Part shown: piece after piece, positions 19,222 to 30,880 of the stretch | Numbering within the stretch: the first letter of the stretch is position 1 | Layout of the letters: every line of letters begins with the position of its first letter | From: Ensifer sp. WSM1721 | Lineage (GTDB): Bacteria; Pseudomonadota; Alphaproteobacteria; Rhizobiales; Rhizobiaceae | Assembly: GCF_000513895.2 (NCBI RefSeq) | Contig: NZ_CP165782.1 | Span: 1,240,001-1,304,000, forward strand | Direction of reading: 5' to 3' | DNA: 64,000 nt | The notes under the pieces: model-generated | Databases searched by the model: none | What the model saw: the letters and a program-made list of their open reading frames with translations, nothing else | What the model was told of the DNA's origin: nothing | Translations under genes and position numbers: made by a program

Positions 19222-19528
19222 GGCCCTGCTGATCGCGATGCCGGCCGCCTTCGGCGCCTCATCTACGTCGTCAACTTCTACGGTTTCACGGGCATCTTCC
19301 CATGGTTCGCGGACGCTCGCGGCTGGGCTTGTGCTGGGTCTGGTTTACGAACCGCTCGAGAAGCGGCACGAACACCGACCGTTGCATCACGCTTGAGCGT
19401 AACCTCGCGGTCGAGGTTTCCAACAGATGCGCTCTGGGGTCCGTCCAAATCATCCTTGAGCGCGGAGGGAACACATTTCCGGCGCAGCGGGTTGTGAAGA
19501 AGCGCGCTGCAGAAAGTGGATTCGGTTC
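19222..19528. other. Non-coding or eroded stretch with no recognisable gene
   Basis: About 300 bases between the debranching-type gene and the SDR pseudogene. Short open frames exist on both strands, but none shows a family signature or a ribosome site. Flanked as it is by damaged genes, this is probably eroded coding DNA or a promoter region for the SDR gene. Confidence 0.4.
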
Positions 19529-20555
19529 GTGCACTATTCCGAACTATCGGGGCGGACAGTTGTGGTAACGGGAGCCTCCGCTGGAGTCGGGCGGGCAACC
19601 GCTGTTGTCCTTGCTGACAGGGGCGCCAAGGTCTGCCTTATTGCTCGAAAAAGTCAGGGCCTGCTTGAGGCGAAAGCCGAAGTTGAGTCCAGGGGCGTCA
19701 ATGCAGTTGCAGTTGCCGCGGACGTGGCGGATGCCAAGGCGGTGTTCGCCGCCGCCGCCGAATGTGAACGGCGCCTTGGACAGATCGATGTGTGGATCAA
19801 CAACGCAATGGCTACCGTGTTCTCGCCGGTCGCGGAGATTACTCCGGAGAGGTCCGGCGCGTCACGGAGGTGACCTACCTCGGGTATGTTCACGGCACGA
19901 TGGCTGCTCTCAGCTTCATGCGTCCCGTAATCGGGGAGTCATCGTCCAGGTGGGCTCTGCCCTGGCGTATCGCGGCATTCCGCTTCAGGCTGCCTATTGC
20001 GGCGCGAAGCACGCGATACGCGGCTTCACAGATTCACTCCGGGCGGAACTCATTCACGAAGGGAGCAAGATCGCGCTGACCACTGTCCATTTGCCTGCGG
20101 TGGACACGCCGCAATTCGATTGGGCACGTACGCACATGGACACGCAACCGAGGCCGGTCGCACCGGTCTACCGACCCGAGGTGGCGGCAGATGCTATCGT
20201 TCGTGCGGCGCTCCATCCGAAACGCGAATACTGGCTCGGGAATCGCACGTCGCTGATTATTCTCGGCAACCTTGTTGCTCCGTCGATGCTGGACCGGCTT
20301 TTGGCACGGACGGCGGTCGAGGCTCAGCAAACCGAACGGCCGGCGAATGCCGGTCGCCGAGACAACCTGTTCACACCCGTTGAGGGATTGCACCGGATCA
20401 ACGGATCTTTCGGGAATGAAGCGGTCGCCGATGCAATCGCCGTTTCGGAGCCTCGGACCAGAATCACCGCCGTCATCGGCGGGGCACTGATCGCAGCAAT
20501 TCTCGGGGCACTCATAGGCCGCGCCGCGCGCCAAAGACGGATCAGGCGCAGCTGA
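19529..20555 (+). pseudogene. Short-chain dehydrogenase/reductase broken by two frameshifts
   Basis: The sequence gives one SDR only if three reading frames are joined. Frame one starts at a GTG (19529) and holds the NAD(P)-binding TVVVTGASAGVGRATAVVLA and the WINNA motif. Near 19,850 the frame shifts: CCGGAGAGGTC is one base short of CCG-GAG-GAG-GTC. Frame two continues EVRRVTEVTYLGYVHGTMAA until about 19,925, where CGTCCCGTAAT lacks one C. Frame three continues RNRGVIVQVGSALAYRGIPL with the active-site AYCGAKHA and ends with a membrane-like tail (VIGGALIAAILGALIG). Two independent single-base losses suggest a pseudogene, though sequencing errors could do the same. Confidence 0.85.
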
Positions 20556-20677
20556 ACAGCCACTCCAAATGCAATTTGCAGCCCCGCTGACATCAACAGG
20601 ACTCGGCGCGAGTTTTCATTTCTGCGTGACCGGCCCCCCTCGGACGTGTCGGCCGGCGCTCTTGAGTCGGCGCGTGA

Positions 20678-20713
20678 TGGGCGCGCCAGCTGGCTGCGGT
20701 GGGCGCGCCAGCT
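20678..20713. repeat. Short direct repeat
   Basis: The 14 bases TGGGCGCGCCAGCT occur twice, starting 22 bases apart, between the SDR pseudogene and the antisense debranching fragment. No other structure is seen in this gene-free stretch of about 300 bases. It may be the trace of a small duplication. Confidence 0.5.
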
Positions 20714-20880
20714 CCGATCGTAGATTCGATCTCGAGGGAATACGGCCGGTCGGAACAATCGTTATGATGCTACCTGGAGCGTTTGGGCTGCGGGTCCGGC
20801 GGTTCCAGGGCGGTTGAAAGCATTTTGAGGATAGGCGAGCCTTTAGATCGTCTCGTAACCTCGAATAACGGTTCAGGTTG

Positions 20881-20967
20881 GAGGACGGTCCGGCCTTTGC
20901 TCATATAGATGGATTCCGGACGTGCCCGCAGGCGAATGAGGCTGTGGTCGGGCAGTTCAGGGGGCAT
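20881..20967 (-). pseudogene. Fragment of a second debranching-type glucosidase gene, antisense
   Basis: A short open frame on the minus strand begins MPPELPDHSLIRLRARPESI and continues YMSKGRTVL. This matches, residue for residue in most places, the N-terminus of the gene at 17632 (PHEQPDESLVRLRVRPETV, then YVTKGRTVL). After about 29 codons the similarity stops. The rest of the enzyme is absent, so this is a remnant of a diverged copy in the opposite orientation. Confidence 0.7.
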
Positions 20968-21122
20968 ATCCGTCGGCTCCGCCCCATGCAGGATATTACG
21001 CGGGAAGCCAGAGGGAATTTCGAGCGTTCAATTCACCGTGAATCCAGCCGGAAGCCGGGAACACCGACCCGCTCGGCCCGTTTGCTTCTGAAAAAAGTTG
21101 CACTCAAACAGGAGTGACAGTC

Positions 21123-21647
21123 ATGGCCTATCGGGAATACATCCACACGCCTGTGACACCGCGCGACATGCGGTGGGGCCTTCGGCAGGGCGCCATTGCA
21201 GGCATCGTCGCAGGTATCGTGTTTGCTGCCTTCGAAATGATCGTCAGCGCGTTGATGATGGGGGCCGCGGCGTTCTTCATGCCCCTGCGCATGATCGGCG
21301 CCATCGCGCTCGGACCAGGGGCGCTCGACCCCAACTATTCGCTCGTGACGGCGGGCATCGCCGGCGTCGTCGTGCATATGGTGCTTGCGATCATCTTCGG
21401 AATAATCTTCGGGGAAATCGCAGCAATGTTGCGAGGGCCAGTTGCCTTTATCGGCGCGGGCAGCCTCTTCGGGCTCGCCCTCTGGCTGATCAACTTCTAT
21501 GTGATCGCCCCGGCCTTATTCCCCTGGTTCCTGGAATCGAGTCCGCTGGTGCAGTTCATCGCCCATACCTTCTTCTTCGGTTCAGTGCTCGGCTACTATC
21601 TGTGGAAGTCGCACCAGAGAAGCGGGTTGGAAGAACCTGCGGTTTAG
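21123..21647 (+). CDS. Four-helix membrane protein of unknown function
   Basis: 174 aa. The ATG at 21123 lies 8 bases after AGGAG; a GTG at 21114 overlaps that site and is rejected. Four hydrophobic segments are evident: AIAGIVAGIVFAAFEMIVSALMM, AGIAGVVVHMVLAIIFGIIFG, VAFIGAGSLFGLALWLINFYVI and FIAHTFFFGSVLGYYLW. The N-terminus (MAYREYIHTPVTPRDMRWGL) should be cytoplasmic. No transporter or enzyme motif is visible and I do not recognise the family. It is the only undamaged gene between 19.2 and 23.0 kb. Confidence 0.7.
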   Translation: MAYREYIHTPVTPRDMRWGLRQGAIAGIVAGIVFAAFEMIVSALMMGAAAFFMPLRMIGAIALGPGALDPNYSLVTAGIAGVVVHMVLAIIFGIIFGEIAAMLRGPVAFIGAGSLFGLALWLINFYVIAPALFPWFLESSPLVQFIAHTFFFGSVLGYYLWKSHQRSGLEEPAV

Positions 21648-21750
21648 CGAGTCGCCTCGGGCTAAAATTTAAGCCCTGGGCGGGTCACTTGAGCAACGGC
21701 ATAGTTTATCTCGGCTCCATTCGGTTCCAACTCTCGGGTTACCTCGTGGA

Positions 21751-21779
21751 AGGGGGATGGTGAGCATTCCCATCCCCCT
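21751..21779. terminator. Strong hairpin after the membrane-protein gene
   Basis: A perfect 10-bp stem (AGGGGGATGG / CCATCCCCCT) with a 9-base loop lies about 100 bases after the stop at 21647 and before the converging DUF3179 remnant. No T tract follows on either strand, so it is a possible terminator or mRNA-end structure rather than a certain one. Confidence 0.45.
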
Positions 21780-21933
21780 CGGGGCTGTCTCTGGATCACG
21801 ATGCTTTGGGTCGGATCGTATGTCTCGGGGCGGGGCGGCCGCTATCCCAACGGAGGGGCGCGGGCCATCGCGACCGACGTTACGCCGTGCGTGCGCCGGC
21901 AGCGCAGGAAAGAATGTCCTTCGACCACACGGT

Positions 21934-22773
<840 letters not shown>

Positions 22774-22968
22774 CGAGGCGACGATGGAACCCTCGATCGG
22801 TCATGGCCTTGCCCGGCGGCGCGGTCGACGGTGCATCTGCATCCGGTCTGGAGCGGCGAAGGCTGTTGCTCACCGACGCAGCGAGAAGGCAAGGCGAAGC
22901 GCCCTACCTCGTTCCGCCGGCAACGCAAGCGGTCTCGCTCAGGTTCCCGTGCTCCGGCGATGATGATC

Positions 22969-22994
22969 GACCGCCGCGCTTGCAATCGGCGGTC
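22969..22994. promoter_or_regulatory. Inverted repeat before the VOC gene
   Basis: A perfect 8-bp inverted repeat, GACCGCCG and CGGCGGTC, is separated by 10 bases and lies about 45 bases before the VOC gene start. It could be an operator or a leader hairpin. The rest of the 264-base gap from merA to here shows no gene. Confidence 0.35.
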
Positions 22995-23037
22995 AAAAGT
23001 TGCAAACAGCGGCAAATCGGTCATCAGGGAAACCGCC

Positions 23038-23928
23038 ATGAACCTGCCCAAGCGAACCGCCCGCCCGCTCGATCATCTCGTGCTGCCGGTGGCCGATCTC
23101 ACGCGGGCAAGGCGGCGTCTCACAAATCTCGGCTTCACTGTTGCCGACGACGCACGCCATCCCTTCGGCACCGCGAACGCCTGCGTCTTCTTCTCGGACA
23201 ACACCTATCTGGAGCCGCTTGCCGTCGCCTCGCGCGAGGAATGCGAGGCCGCCGCCCTTGACGGCAACGTCTTCGTGGCGCGCGATCAGGCGTTCCGTTT
23301 CCGCCAGGGACCGGAAGGTCTCTCGGCGATCGTGCTTGGGACGCCGGACGCGACCGAAGATCACATCCGTTTCCGCTCGTGCGGCATCTCCGGCGGAGAT
23401 ATGTTGGAGTTCTCTCGCCCGATGCGGCTGCCGGACGGGCGTGAAGGCCTCGGCTCTTTCCGGCTCGCCTTTGCCGCGGATCTGCGCTCGCCGGATTTCT
23501 TTCTTTTCAGTTGCCAGCGCATCCGCGCCCTGCCGATCGACAGCACGTCGCTTCATCACCATGAGAACGGCGTGCTCGGCATAGCCGAGGTCGTGCTTTC
23601 GGAACAGAACCCGACCGATTTCCAGTATCTGCTACAGGAAGGCGTCGACGAACGCGAGGTGTCGGCCCATTCCTTCGGCATGGACATCCAGGCCGGCAGC
23701 GCCAAGCTCACCGTCCTGAACTCGGCCGGCATGGAGGCTTTCTTCGGCCGATCGGTAAGCGGTGCCGAACGCGGCTTGCGCGGCCGCGCGGTGGTGTTCC
23801 GCGTCGCCGACCTCGAAGCGACGCGCGGGCTGTTTGCGGCCAACGATATCGAATTTGCAGAAATGGGCGGACGCCTCATTGTTCCGGAAGCGCCGGGGCA
23901 GGGGGTGATTTTCGCGTTTGGAGTGTGA
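23038..23928 (+). CDS. VOC/glyoxalase-like superfamily protein
   Basis: 296 aa from the ATG at 23038, with CAGGGA eight bases upstream. Two glyoxalase-fold modules are visible. The first begins [20 protein letters not shown] and continues [20 protein letters not shown] with [10 protein letters not shown]. The second covers residues 165-296, with [19 protein letters not shown] and [19 protein letters not shown]. Such proteins bind a divalent metal through His and Glu and act as lyases, dioxygenases or resistance proteins; the substrate is unknown. The stop lies two bases before the kdsA ATG, so the two genes are co-transcribed. Confidence 0.8.
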   Translation: MNLPKRTARPLDHLVLPVADLTRARRRLTNLGFTVADDARHPFGTANACVFFSDNTYLEPLAVASREECEAAALDGNVFVARDQAFRFRQGPEGLSAIVLGTPDATEDHIRFRSCGISGGDMLEFSRPMRLPDGREGLGSFRLAFAADLRSPDFFLFSCQRIRALPIDSTSLHHHENGVLGIAEVVLSEQNPTDFQYLLQEGVDEREVSAHSFGMDIQAGSAKLTVLNSAGMEAFFGRSVSGAERGLRGRAVVFRVADLEATRGLFAANDIEFAEMGGRLIVPEAPGQGVIFAFGV

Positions 23929-23930
23929 CG

Positions 23931-24770
23931 ATGGAAACGAATGCAACGGTTGTCGTCGGCGAGGGTGCCGGCCAGGTGGTCTTTTCGCAGAAGGAACGGC
24001 TGACGCTGATCGCCGGCCCTTGCCAGATGGAGAGCCGCGAGCACGCCTTCATGATAGCCGGAAAGCTCGTGGAGCTTTGCAAGTCGCTCGGGCTCGGCCT
24101 TGTCTATAAGTCCTCCTTCGACAAGGCGAACCGCACGTCCCTTTCCGGCAAACGTGGCATCGGCCTTGAAAAAGCGATGGAAATCTTTGCCGACGTCAAG
24201 AAGGAGTTCGGATTTCCGGTGCTGACGGATATCCACACCGAGGAGCAGTGTGCCGTCGTCGCTGAGACCGTCGATATCCTGCAGATCCCCGCCTTCCTGT
24301 CGCGCCAGACGGACCTGCTTGTCGCGGCTGCCAAGACGGGACGCGTGATCAATGTCAAGAAGGGCCAGTTCCTCGCCCCCTGGGACATGAAGAACGTGCT
24401 TGCCAAGTTCACGATGAGCGGCAATCCGAACGTGCTGCTGTGCGAGCGCGGCGCGTCTTTCGGCTACAATACGCTGGTTTCCGATATGCGCTCGCTGCCG
24501 ATCATGGCGGCTTTTGGTGCGCCGGTGGTCTTTGACGCCACTCATTCCGTACAGCAGCCCGGCGGGCAGGGCGGCTCGTCAGGCGGCCAGCGCGAATTTG
24601 TCGAGACCCTGGCGCGGGCGGCCGTTGCGGTCGGCGTCGCAGGTGTCTTCATCGAGACCCACGAAGATCCTGACAACGCGCCTTCCGACGGACCGAATAT
24701 GGTGCCGCTCAAGGACATGCCGCGGCTTCTCGAAAAGCTGCTCGCCTTCGACGCCATCGCCAAGGCCTGA
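23931..24770 (+). CDS. kdsA: 2-dehydro-3-deoxyphosphooctonate aldolase (KDO-8-P synthase)
   Basis: 279 aa, the usual length. The N-terminal [19 protein letters not shown], then [12 protein letters not shown] and [10 protein letters not shown], are the classic phosphoenolpyruvate and arabinose-5-phosphate binding segments. [20 protein letters not shown] closes the active site. It condenses arabinose 5-phosphate with phosphoenolpyruvate to make KDO 8-phosphate for the lipopolysaccharide core. The Cys in the AGPC motif may indicate a metal-dependent type, but I did not check the other ligands. The start is two bases after the VOC gene; a GTG overlapping that gene is the alternative. Confidence 0.95.
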   Translation: METNATVVVGEGAGQVVFSQKERLTLIAGPCQMESREHAFMIAGKLVELCKSLGLGLVYKSSFDKANRTSLSGKRGIGLEKAMEIFADVKKEFGFPVLTDIHTEEQCAVVAETVDILQIPAFLSRQTDLLVAAAKTGRVINVKKGQFLAPWDMKNVLAKFTMSGNPNVLLCERGASFGYNTLVSDMRSLPIMAAFGAPVVFDATHSVQQPGGQGGSSGGQREFVETLARAAVAVGVAGVFIETHEDPDNAPSDGPNMVPLKDMPRLLEKLLAFDAIAKA

Positions 24771-24861
24771 GCGGCGCCGCGCTGTTTTCGTGAAATTTTC
24801 ATGAAGCACGATGACGCCGGCCGTTTGCATCCGCCGCGCCATTGTAATTTCGAGGCCATGA

Positions 24862-26184
<1,323 letters not shown>

Positions 26185-26201
26185 TTGATGGCGGGTAGCT
26201 A

Positions 26202-26305
26202 CTGCATGTTTCCTTAAATCGTACCCGATTTAAGGACAAAAACATGCAGCCATTCAAAGTGCTACAGCGCCCTTTGTGCGTCTGAAAAGACGCACGGCGC
26301 TGTAG
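26202..26305. repeat. Two-hairpin intergenic repeat downstream of eno
   Basis: Two strong hairpins stand side by side. The first pairs CTGCATGTTT-CCTTAAATCG with its complement across a TACC loop, with a small bulge on the right arm. The second pairs CTACAGCGCC with GGCGCTGTAG (10 bp perfect) and GTGCGTCT with AGACGCAC (8 bp perfect) around a GAAA loop. I recognise this as a repeat found many times between genes in Sinorhizobium chromosomes, from memory only. Confidence 0.75.
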
Positions 26306-26342
26306 GGTTTCGCCCTCATCCGCCTGCCGGACCAAGGATTCA

Positions 26343-26380
26343 AGCCCGTCTGCCTCGCCGGCAGGCGGGTTTCGCTTTTT
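26343..26380 (+). terminator. Rho-independent terminator downstream of eno
   Basis: CCCGTCTGCC and GGCAGGCGGG form a 10-bp stem (one G-U pair) followed by TTTCGCTTTTT. It lies after the repeat element, about 160 bases from the eno stop. The remaining bases to 26565 carry no gene and should hold the promoter of the FtsB-like gene. Confidence 0.8.
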
Positions 26381-26565
26381 CAGGCCATTCATGGTCAACG
26401 GTCGGTTAATCAATCGCCGTTAGTCTCGGTCTTCGTACTGCGTATGGAGCGAGACGCGCGAAAGTATGTGCGGTTTATTCGCGCATCCCGCTCCAACTTC
26501 TAGAATCGATCACTCATGATCTCGGGCGAGTTTGCCTGAGTTCATCGTGATCCAGGGCATGAGCG

Positions 26566-26886
26566 ATGTGGACACGGCATCACAAGAAGCGGAGACTGGG
26601 GCGATTGGTGGTACCGCTACTGGCGGTCGCCTTCCTTTCCTATTTCGGTTATCATTCCATTCATGGCGGCTACGGTCTGAGGGCAACCGAGGAATTCGAC
26701 CGCCAGATCGCCGAGCGGCAGGCGCTGCTGGACGAGCTCACTCAGAAGCGAAAAATCCTTGAAAAGGAAGTGGAGCTGATGAGCGATGGCTCGCTGGAAA
26801 GAGACATGCTGGATGAAAAGGCTCGCCTCGCGCTCAACATGTCGCGTAGCGACGAGATCGTTATTTTTCACCATTCCGGAAATTAA
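26566..26886 (+). CDS. FtsB/DivIC-like septum formation initiator protein
   Basis: 106 aa. A basic N-terminus (MWTRHHKKRRLGR) is followed by one membrane helix (LVVPLLAVAFLSYFGYHSI). A heptad-like coiled coil follows (FDRQIAERQALLDELTQKRK, then ILEKEVELMSDGSLERDMLD), ending with ARLALNMSRSDEIVIFH. This is the FtsB/DivIC layout: a bitopic inner-membrane protein whose periplasmic coiled coil pairs with FtsL in the divisome. The same gene sits between eno and pdhA in many bacteria, which supports the call. Confidence 0.87.
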   Translation: MWTRHHKKRRLGRLVVPLLAVAFLSYFGYHSIHGGYGLRATEEFDRQIAERQALLDELTQKRKILEKEVELMSDGSLERDMLDEKARLALNMSRSDEIVIFHHSGN

Positions 26887-27023
26887 CCGAAATTAAGTTA
26901 ATTGAAGTAAATTCAGGAAAATCAAAGGGTTGTGCGGAATAATAGCCATGCAAATATGGCATTGCTGCAGCGCTCTTCTTTGCCTATGGTAGCCGACCAA
27001 AGGCTAACCGTAGGGAGGAACGA

Positions 27024-28070
27024 ATGGCTCCGCGAAAAACCGCGTCCGTCTCCAGCCGCAAGACTGCTGCCAAGCCGGCCAAGAAGGACTTCACCGGCGG
27101 CACGATCGCCGAATTCTCCAAGGAAGATGATCTGAAAGCCTATCGCGAGATGCTGTTGATCCGGCGTTTCGAGGAGAAGGCCGGCCAGCTCTATGGCATG
27201 GGCTTCATCGGCGGCTTCTGTCACCTCTACATCGGCCAGGAAGCGGTCGTGGTCGGCATGCAGATGGCGCTGAAGGAAGGCGATCAGGTCATTACCGGCT
27301 ATCGCGATCACGGCCACATGCTCGCCTGCGGCATGAGCGCGCGCGGCGTCATGGCGGAGCTCACCGGTCGCCGCGGCGGCCTTTCCAAAGGGAAGGGCGG
27401 CTCGATGCACATGTTCTCCAAGGAAAAGCATTTCTATGGCGGCCACGGCATCGTCGGGGCGCAGGTATCGCTCGGAACCGGTCTTGCTTTCGCCAACAGA
27501 TATCGCGGCAACGATAATGTCAGCCTCGCCTATTTCGGCGACGGCGCCGCCAACCAGGGCCAGGTTTATGAGAGCTTCAATATGGCGGCTCTTTGGAAGC
27601 TTCCGGCGATCTACATCGTCGAGAACAACCGCTATGCGATGGGGACCTCCGTGTCGCGTGCCTCGGCGCAGACCGACTTCTCGCAGCGCGGCGCTTCCTT
27701 CGGTATTCCCGGCTATCAGGTCGACGGCATGGACGTGCGCGCTGTCAAGGCGGCTGCCGACGAGGCCGTCGAGCACTGCCGCTCCGGCAAGGGTCCGATC
27801 ATCCTCGAAATGCTGACCTATCGCTATCGCGGCCATTCGATGTCCGACCCGGCGAAGTATCGGTCGAAGGATGAAGTGCAGAAGATGCGTTCGGAGCACG
27901 ATCCGATCGAGCAGGTGAAGGCCCGTGTCATGGAGAAAGGCTGGGCCAGCGAGGACGAGCTGAAGCAGATCGACAAGGATGTTCGCGACATCGTCGCGGA
28001 CAGTGCCGACTTCGCCCAGTCTGATCCGGAGCCGGATGCATCCGAGCTCTACACCGACATCCTGCTTTGA
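27024..28070 (+). CDS. pdhA: Pyruvate dehydrogenase E1 component, alpha subunit
   Basis: 348 aa with a very strong ribosome site (GGGAGGAACGA) before the ATG. After a basic Lys/Ala-rich tail come [20 protein letters not shown] and [15 protein letters not shown]. The thiamine-diphosphate motif [20 protein letters not shown] ends in [10 protein letters not shown], and phosphorylation-loop-like segments [15 protein letters not shown] follow. With PdhB it decarboxylates pyruvate and transfers acetyl to lipoate. It is first in the pdhABC operon, 17 bases before pdhB. Confidence 0.97.
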   Translation: MAPRKTASVSSRKTAAKPAKKDFTGGTIAEFSKEDDLKAYREMLLIRRFEEKAGQLYGMGFIGGFCHLYIGQEAVVVGMQMALKEGDQVITGYRDHGHMLACGMSARGVMAELTGRRGGLSKGKGGSMHMFSKEKHFYGGHGIVGAQVSLGTGLAFANRYRGNDNVSLAYFGDGAANQGQVYESFNMAALWKLPAIYIVENNRYAMGTSVSRASAQTDFSQRGASFGIPGYQVDGMDVRAVKAAADEAVEHCRSGKGPIILEMLTYRYRGHSMSDPAKYRSKDEVQKMRSEHDPIEQVKARVMEKGWASEDELKQIDKDVRDIVADSADFAQSDPEPDASELYTDILL

Positions 28071-28087
28071 TCCGGGGAGGGACAAAT

Positions 28088-29461
28088 ATGCCAGTAGAAA
28101 TTCTCATGCCTGCCCTTTCCCCGACGATGGAGGAAGGCACGCTTTCCAAGTGGCTGAAGAACGAGGGCGACAAGGTGTCCTCCGGCGACGTCATCGCCGA
28201 GATCGAAACCGACAAGGCGACGATGGAAGTGGAAGCCGTCGACGAAGGCACGATCGGCAAGTTGCTGATTGCCGCGGGCACGGAAGGCGTCAAGGTCAAC
28301 ACGCCGATTGCCGTGCTGCTGCAGGACGGTGAAGGCGCAGGTGACATTGCAGCCAAAGCCGAGGCGCCGAAAACCGAGGCGCCGAAGCCTGCGACCGAGG
28401 CTCCGGCTGCCGCAGCTCCGGTCGCCGCTCAGCCGAAGGCGGAAATTCCCTCCGACCCGGCAATCCCCGCGGGCACCGAGATGGTGACGATCACGGTGCG
28501 CGAGGCGCTTCGTGACGCTATGGCGGAAGAGATGCGCGCCAACGACGACGTCTTCGTCATGGGTGAGGAGGTTGCCGAATACCAGGGCGCCTACAAGATC
28601 ACACAGGGTCTCTTGCAGGAATTCGGACCGCGCCGCGTGGTCGATACGCCGATCACCGAGCACGGCTTTGCGGGCGTTGGCGTCGGCGCGGCGATGACCG
28701 GCCTGCGTCCGATCGTCGAGTTCATGACCTTCAACTTCGCCATGCAGGCGATCGACCAGATCATCAACTCCGCCGCCAAGACGCTCTATATGTCTGGCGG
28801 CCAGATGGGCGCGCCGATCGTCTTCCGTGGCCCGAGCGGTGCCGCCGCCCGCGTCGCCGCACAGCACTCGCAGTGCTATGCCGCCTGGTACAGCCATATT
28901 CCGGGCCTGAAGGTCGTCATGCCCTATACGGCGGCAGACGCAAAGGGCCTGCTGAAGGCCGCCATCCGCGACCCGAACCCGGTAATCTTCCTCGAAAACG
29001 AAATCCTCTACGGCCATACCTTCGAAGTGCCGAAGCTTAATGATTTCGTGCTGCCGATCGGCAAGGCCCGCATCCACCGCTTCGGCAAGGACGCGACCAT
29101 CGTTTCCTTCGGCATCGGCATGACCTACGCGGTCAAGGCTGCGGCCGAACTCGAGGCGCAGGGCATCGACGTCGAGATCATCGACCTTCGCACCATCCGC
29201 CCGATGGATCTTCCGACGGTGATTGAATCCGTCAAGAAGACCGGCCGCCTCGTCACGGTAGAAGAAGGCTATCCGCAGTCTTCCGTCGGTACCGAGATCG
29301 CCACCCGTGTCATGCAGCAGGCCTTCGATTATCTCGACGCGCCGGTGCTCACGATCGCTGGCAAGGACGTGCCGATGCCCTATGCGGCCAACCTCGAAAA
29401 GCTCGCTTTGCCGAGCGTCAGCGAAGTCGTCAATGCGGTGAAAGCCGTCTGCTACAAATAA
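28088..29461 (+). CDS. pdhB: Pyruvate dehydrogenase E1 component, beta subunit, with N-terminal lipoyl domain
   Basis: 457 aa from the ATG at 28088. The first 80 residues are a lipoyl domain with the modified lysine in [16 protein letters not shown] Pro/Ala/Glu-rich linker (about 85-135) follows, then the E1-beta domain: [36 protein letters not shown] and [20 protein letters not shown], ending in [16 protein letters not shown] lipoyl domain fused to E1-beta is a known alphaproteobacterial form. It lies between pdhA and pdhC with short gaps. Its lipoyl-coding DNA is almost identical in part to that of pdhC. Confidence 0.96.
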   Translation: MPVEILMPALSPTMEEGTLSKWLKNEGDKVSSGDVIAEIETDKATMEVEAVDEGTIGKLLIAAGTEGVKVNTPIAVLLQDGEGAGDIAAKAEAPKTEAPKPATEAPAAAAPVAAQPKAEIPSDPAIPAGTEMVTITVREALRDAMAEEMRANDDVFVMGEEVAEYQGAYKITQGLLQEFGPRRVVDTPITEHGFAGVGVGAAMTGLRPIVEFMTFNFAMQAIDQIINSAAKTLYMSGGQMGAPIVFRGPSGAAARVAAQHSQCYAAWYSHIPGLKVVMPYTAADAKGLLKAAIRDPNPVIFLENEILYGHTFEVPKLNDFVLPIGKARIHRFGKDATIVSFGIGMTYAVKAAAELEAQGIDVEIIDLRTIRPMDLPTVIESVKKTGRLVTVEEGYPQSSVGTEIATRVMQQAFDYLDAPVLTIAGKDVPMPYAANLEKLALPSVSEVVNAVKAVCYK

Positions 29462-29474
29462 GGGGGTCGTTCGC

Positions 29475-30824
29475 ATGCCAATCAATATCACCATGCCGGC
29501 CCTGTCTCCGACGATGGAGGAAGGCAATCTCGCCAAGTGGCTGGTCAAGGAAGGCGATAAGGTGAAGTCCGGCGACGTCATCGCCGAGATCGAAACCGAC
29601 AAGGCGACGATGGAAGTCGAAGCCGTCGATGAAGGCACGGTCGCCAAGATCGTCGTCCCCGCTGGCACCGAAGGCGTCAAGGTCAATGCGCTGATCGCGG
29701 TTCTCGCCGCCGAAGGCGAGGACGTCTCCGTGGCCGCCAAGGGCAACGGCGCCGCGGCGCCCGTGGCGAAGGCTTCGGAACAAGCTCCGTCAGCGGCTGC
29801 CGCTGCTCCCGCACCGGCCGCAGCACCGGCGCCGCAGGCTTCTGCACCGGCGCCGCAGGCCACGGCACCGGTACCGGCCATCAGCGATGGCAAGCGCATC
29901 TTCTCCTCGCCGCTCGCGCGTCGCCTCGCCAAGGAGGCGGGCATCGATCTTTCGGCGATCGCCGGCTCCGGCCCCTACGGCCGGGTCGTCAAGAAGGACG
30001 TCGAGGCGGCCGTTGTCGGCGGCACGGCCAAGCCGGCAGCTGCCCCGGCTCCCGCCGCAGCTCCGTCTCCGGCGCTTGCCAAGGGCATGCCGGAGGATGC
30101 GGTCCTGAAGCTCTTCGAGCCGGGCTCCTACGAGCTCGTGCCGCATGACGGCATGCGCAAGACCATTGCCAAGCGCCTGCAGGAATCGAAGCAGACGATC
30201 CCGCATTTCTACGTCTCGCTCGATTGCGAGCTCGACGCGCTCCTGGCGCTGCGCGCCCAGCTCAATGCGGCTGCACCCGAGAAGGACGGCAAGCCGGTCT
30301 ACAAGCTTTCGGTCAACGATATGGTGATCAAGGCGCTCGCGCTTGCATTGCGTGACGTTCCGGACGCGAACGTCTCCTGGACGGATAGCAACATGGTCAA
30401 GCACAAGCACGCTGATGTCGGCGTTGCGGTCTCCATTCCCGGCGGCCTGATCACGCCGATCGTCCGCCAGGCGGAGTTGAAGAGCCTTTCGGCCATCTCC
30501 AACGAGATGAAGGATCTCGGCAAGCGCGCTAAGGAGCGCAAGCTGAAGCCGGAAGAGTATCAGGGTGGCACGACCGCCGTCTCCAACATGGGCATGATGG
30601 GCGTCAAGGACTTCGCCGCCGTCGTCAACCCGCCGCATGCGACGATCCTGGCGGTCGGCGCCGGCGAGGAGCGCGTTGTCGTCAAGAACAAGGAGATGGT
30701 CATCGCCAACATGATGACCGTGACGCTCTCCACCGACCATCGCTGCGTCGATGGCGCGCTCGGCGCCGAGCTGCTCGGTGCCTTCAAGCGCTACATCGAA
30801 AATCCGATGGGCATGCTCGTTTGA
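29475..30824 (+). CDS. pdhC: Dihydrolipoamide acetyltransferase (E2) of pyruvate dehydrogenase
   Basis: 449 aa. Domains in order: one lipoyl domain (residues 1-80, [15 protein letters not shown]), a long Ala/Pro linker, and a peripheral-subunit-binding domain ([20 protein letters not shown], then [14 protein letters not shown], about 135-175). A second linker precedes the acetyltransferase core with [27 protein letters not shown] and the catalytic [20 protein letters not shown] (His and Asp). It forms the core of the complex and makes acetyl-CoA. It is the last gene of pdhABC, followed by a terminator. Confidence 0.96.
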   Translation: MPINITMPALSPTMEEGNLAKWLVKEGDKVKSGDVIAEIETDKATMEVEAVDEGTVAKIVVPAGTEGVKVNALIAVLAAEGEDVSVAAKGNGAAAPVAKASEQAPSAAAAAPAPAAAPAPQASAPAPQATAPVPAISDGKRIFSSPLARRLAKEAGIDLSAIAGSGPYGRVVKKDVEAAVVGGTAKPAAAPAPAAAPSPALAKGMPEDAVLKLFEPGSYELVPHDGMRKTIAKRLQESKQTIPHFYVSLDCELDALLALRAQLNAAAPEKDGKPVYKLSVNDMVIKALALALRDVPDANVSWTDSNMVKHKHADVGVAVSIPGGLITPIVRQAELKSLSAISNEMKDLGKRAKERKLKPEEYQGGTTAVSNMGMMGVKDFAAVVNPPHATILAVGAGEERVVVKNKEMVIANMMTVTLSTDHRCVDGALGAELLGAFKRYIENPMGMLV

Positions 30825-30830
30825 TGCATC

Positions 30831-30857
30831 GGGACCGGCCGTCGCGCCGGTCCTTTC
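30831..30857 (+). terminator. Rho-independent terminator of pdhABC
   Basis: GGACCGGC and GCCGGTCC form a perfect 8-bp stem around a 6-base loop, followed by TTTCTTCC. It begins 8 bases after the pdhC stop. Confidence 0.8.
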
Positions 30858-30880
30858 TTCCCTGACATGCGAGTAGGCAG

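Noticed and set aside
19302..19568. Open frame of 88 codons before the SDR pseudogene
   Set aside because: No recognised family, no ribosome site, and frames of the same length exist on the other strand.
22831..23037. Longer N-terminus for the VOC protein
   Set aside because: The extra residues are Arg/Ser-rich without glyoxalase similarity, and the ATG at 23038 has a ribosome site and matches the usual domain start.
26887..27023. Additional small gene ahead of pdhA
   Set aside because: The stretch is AT-rich with promoter-like content and no open frame with a ribosome site other than pdhA.
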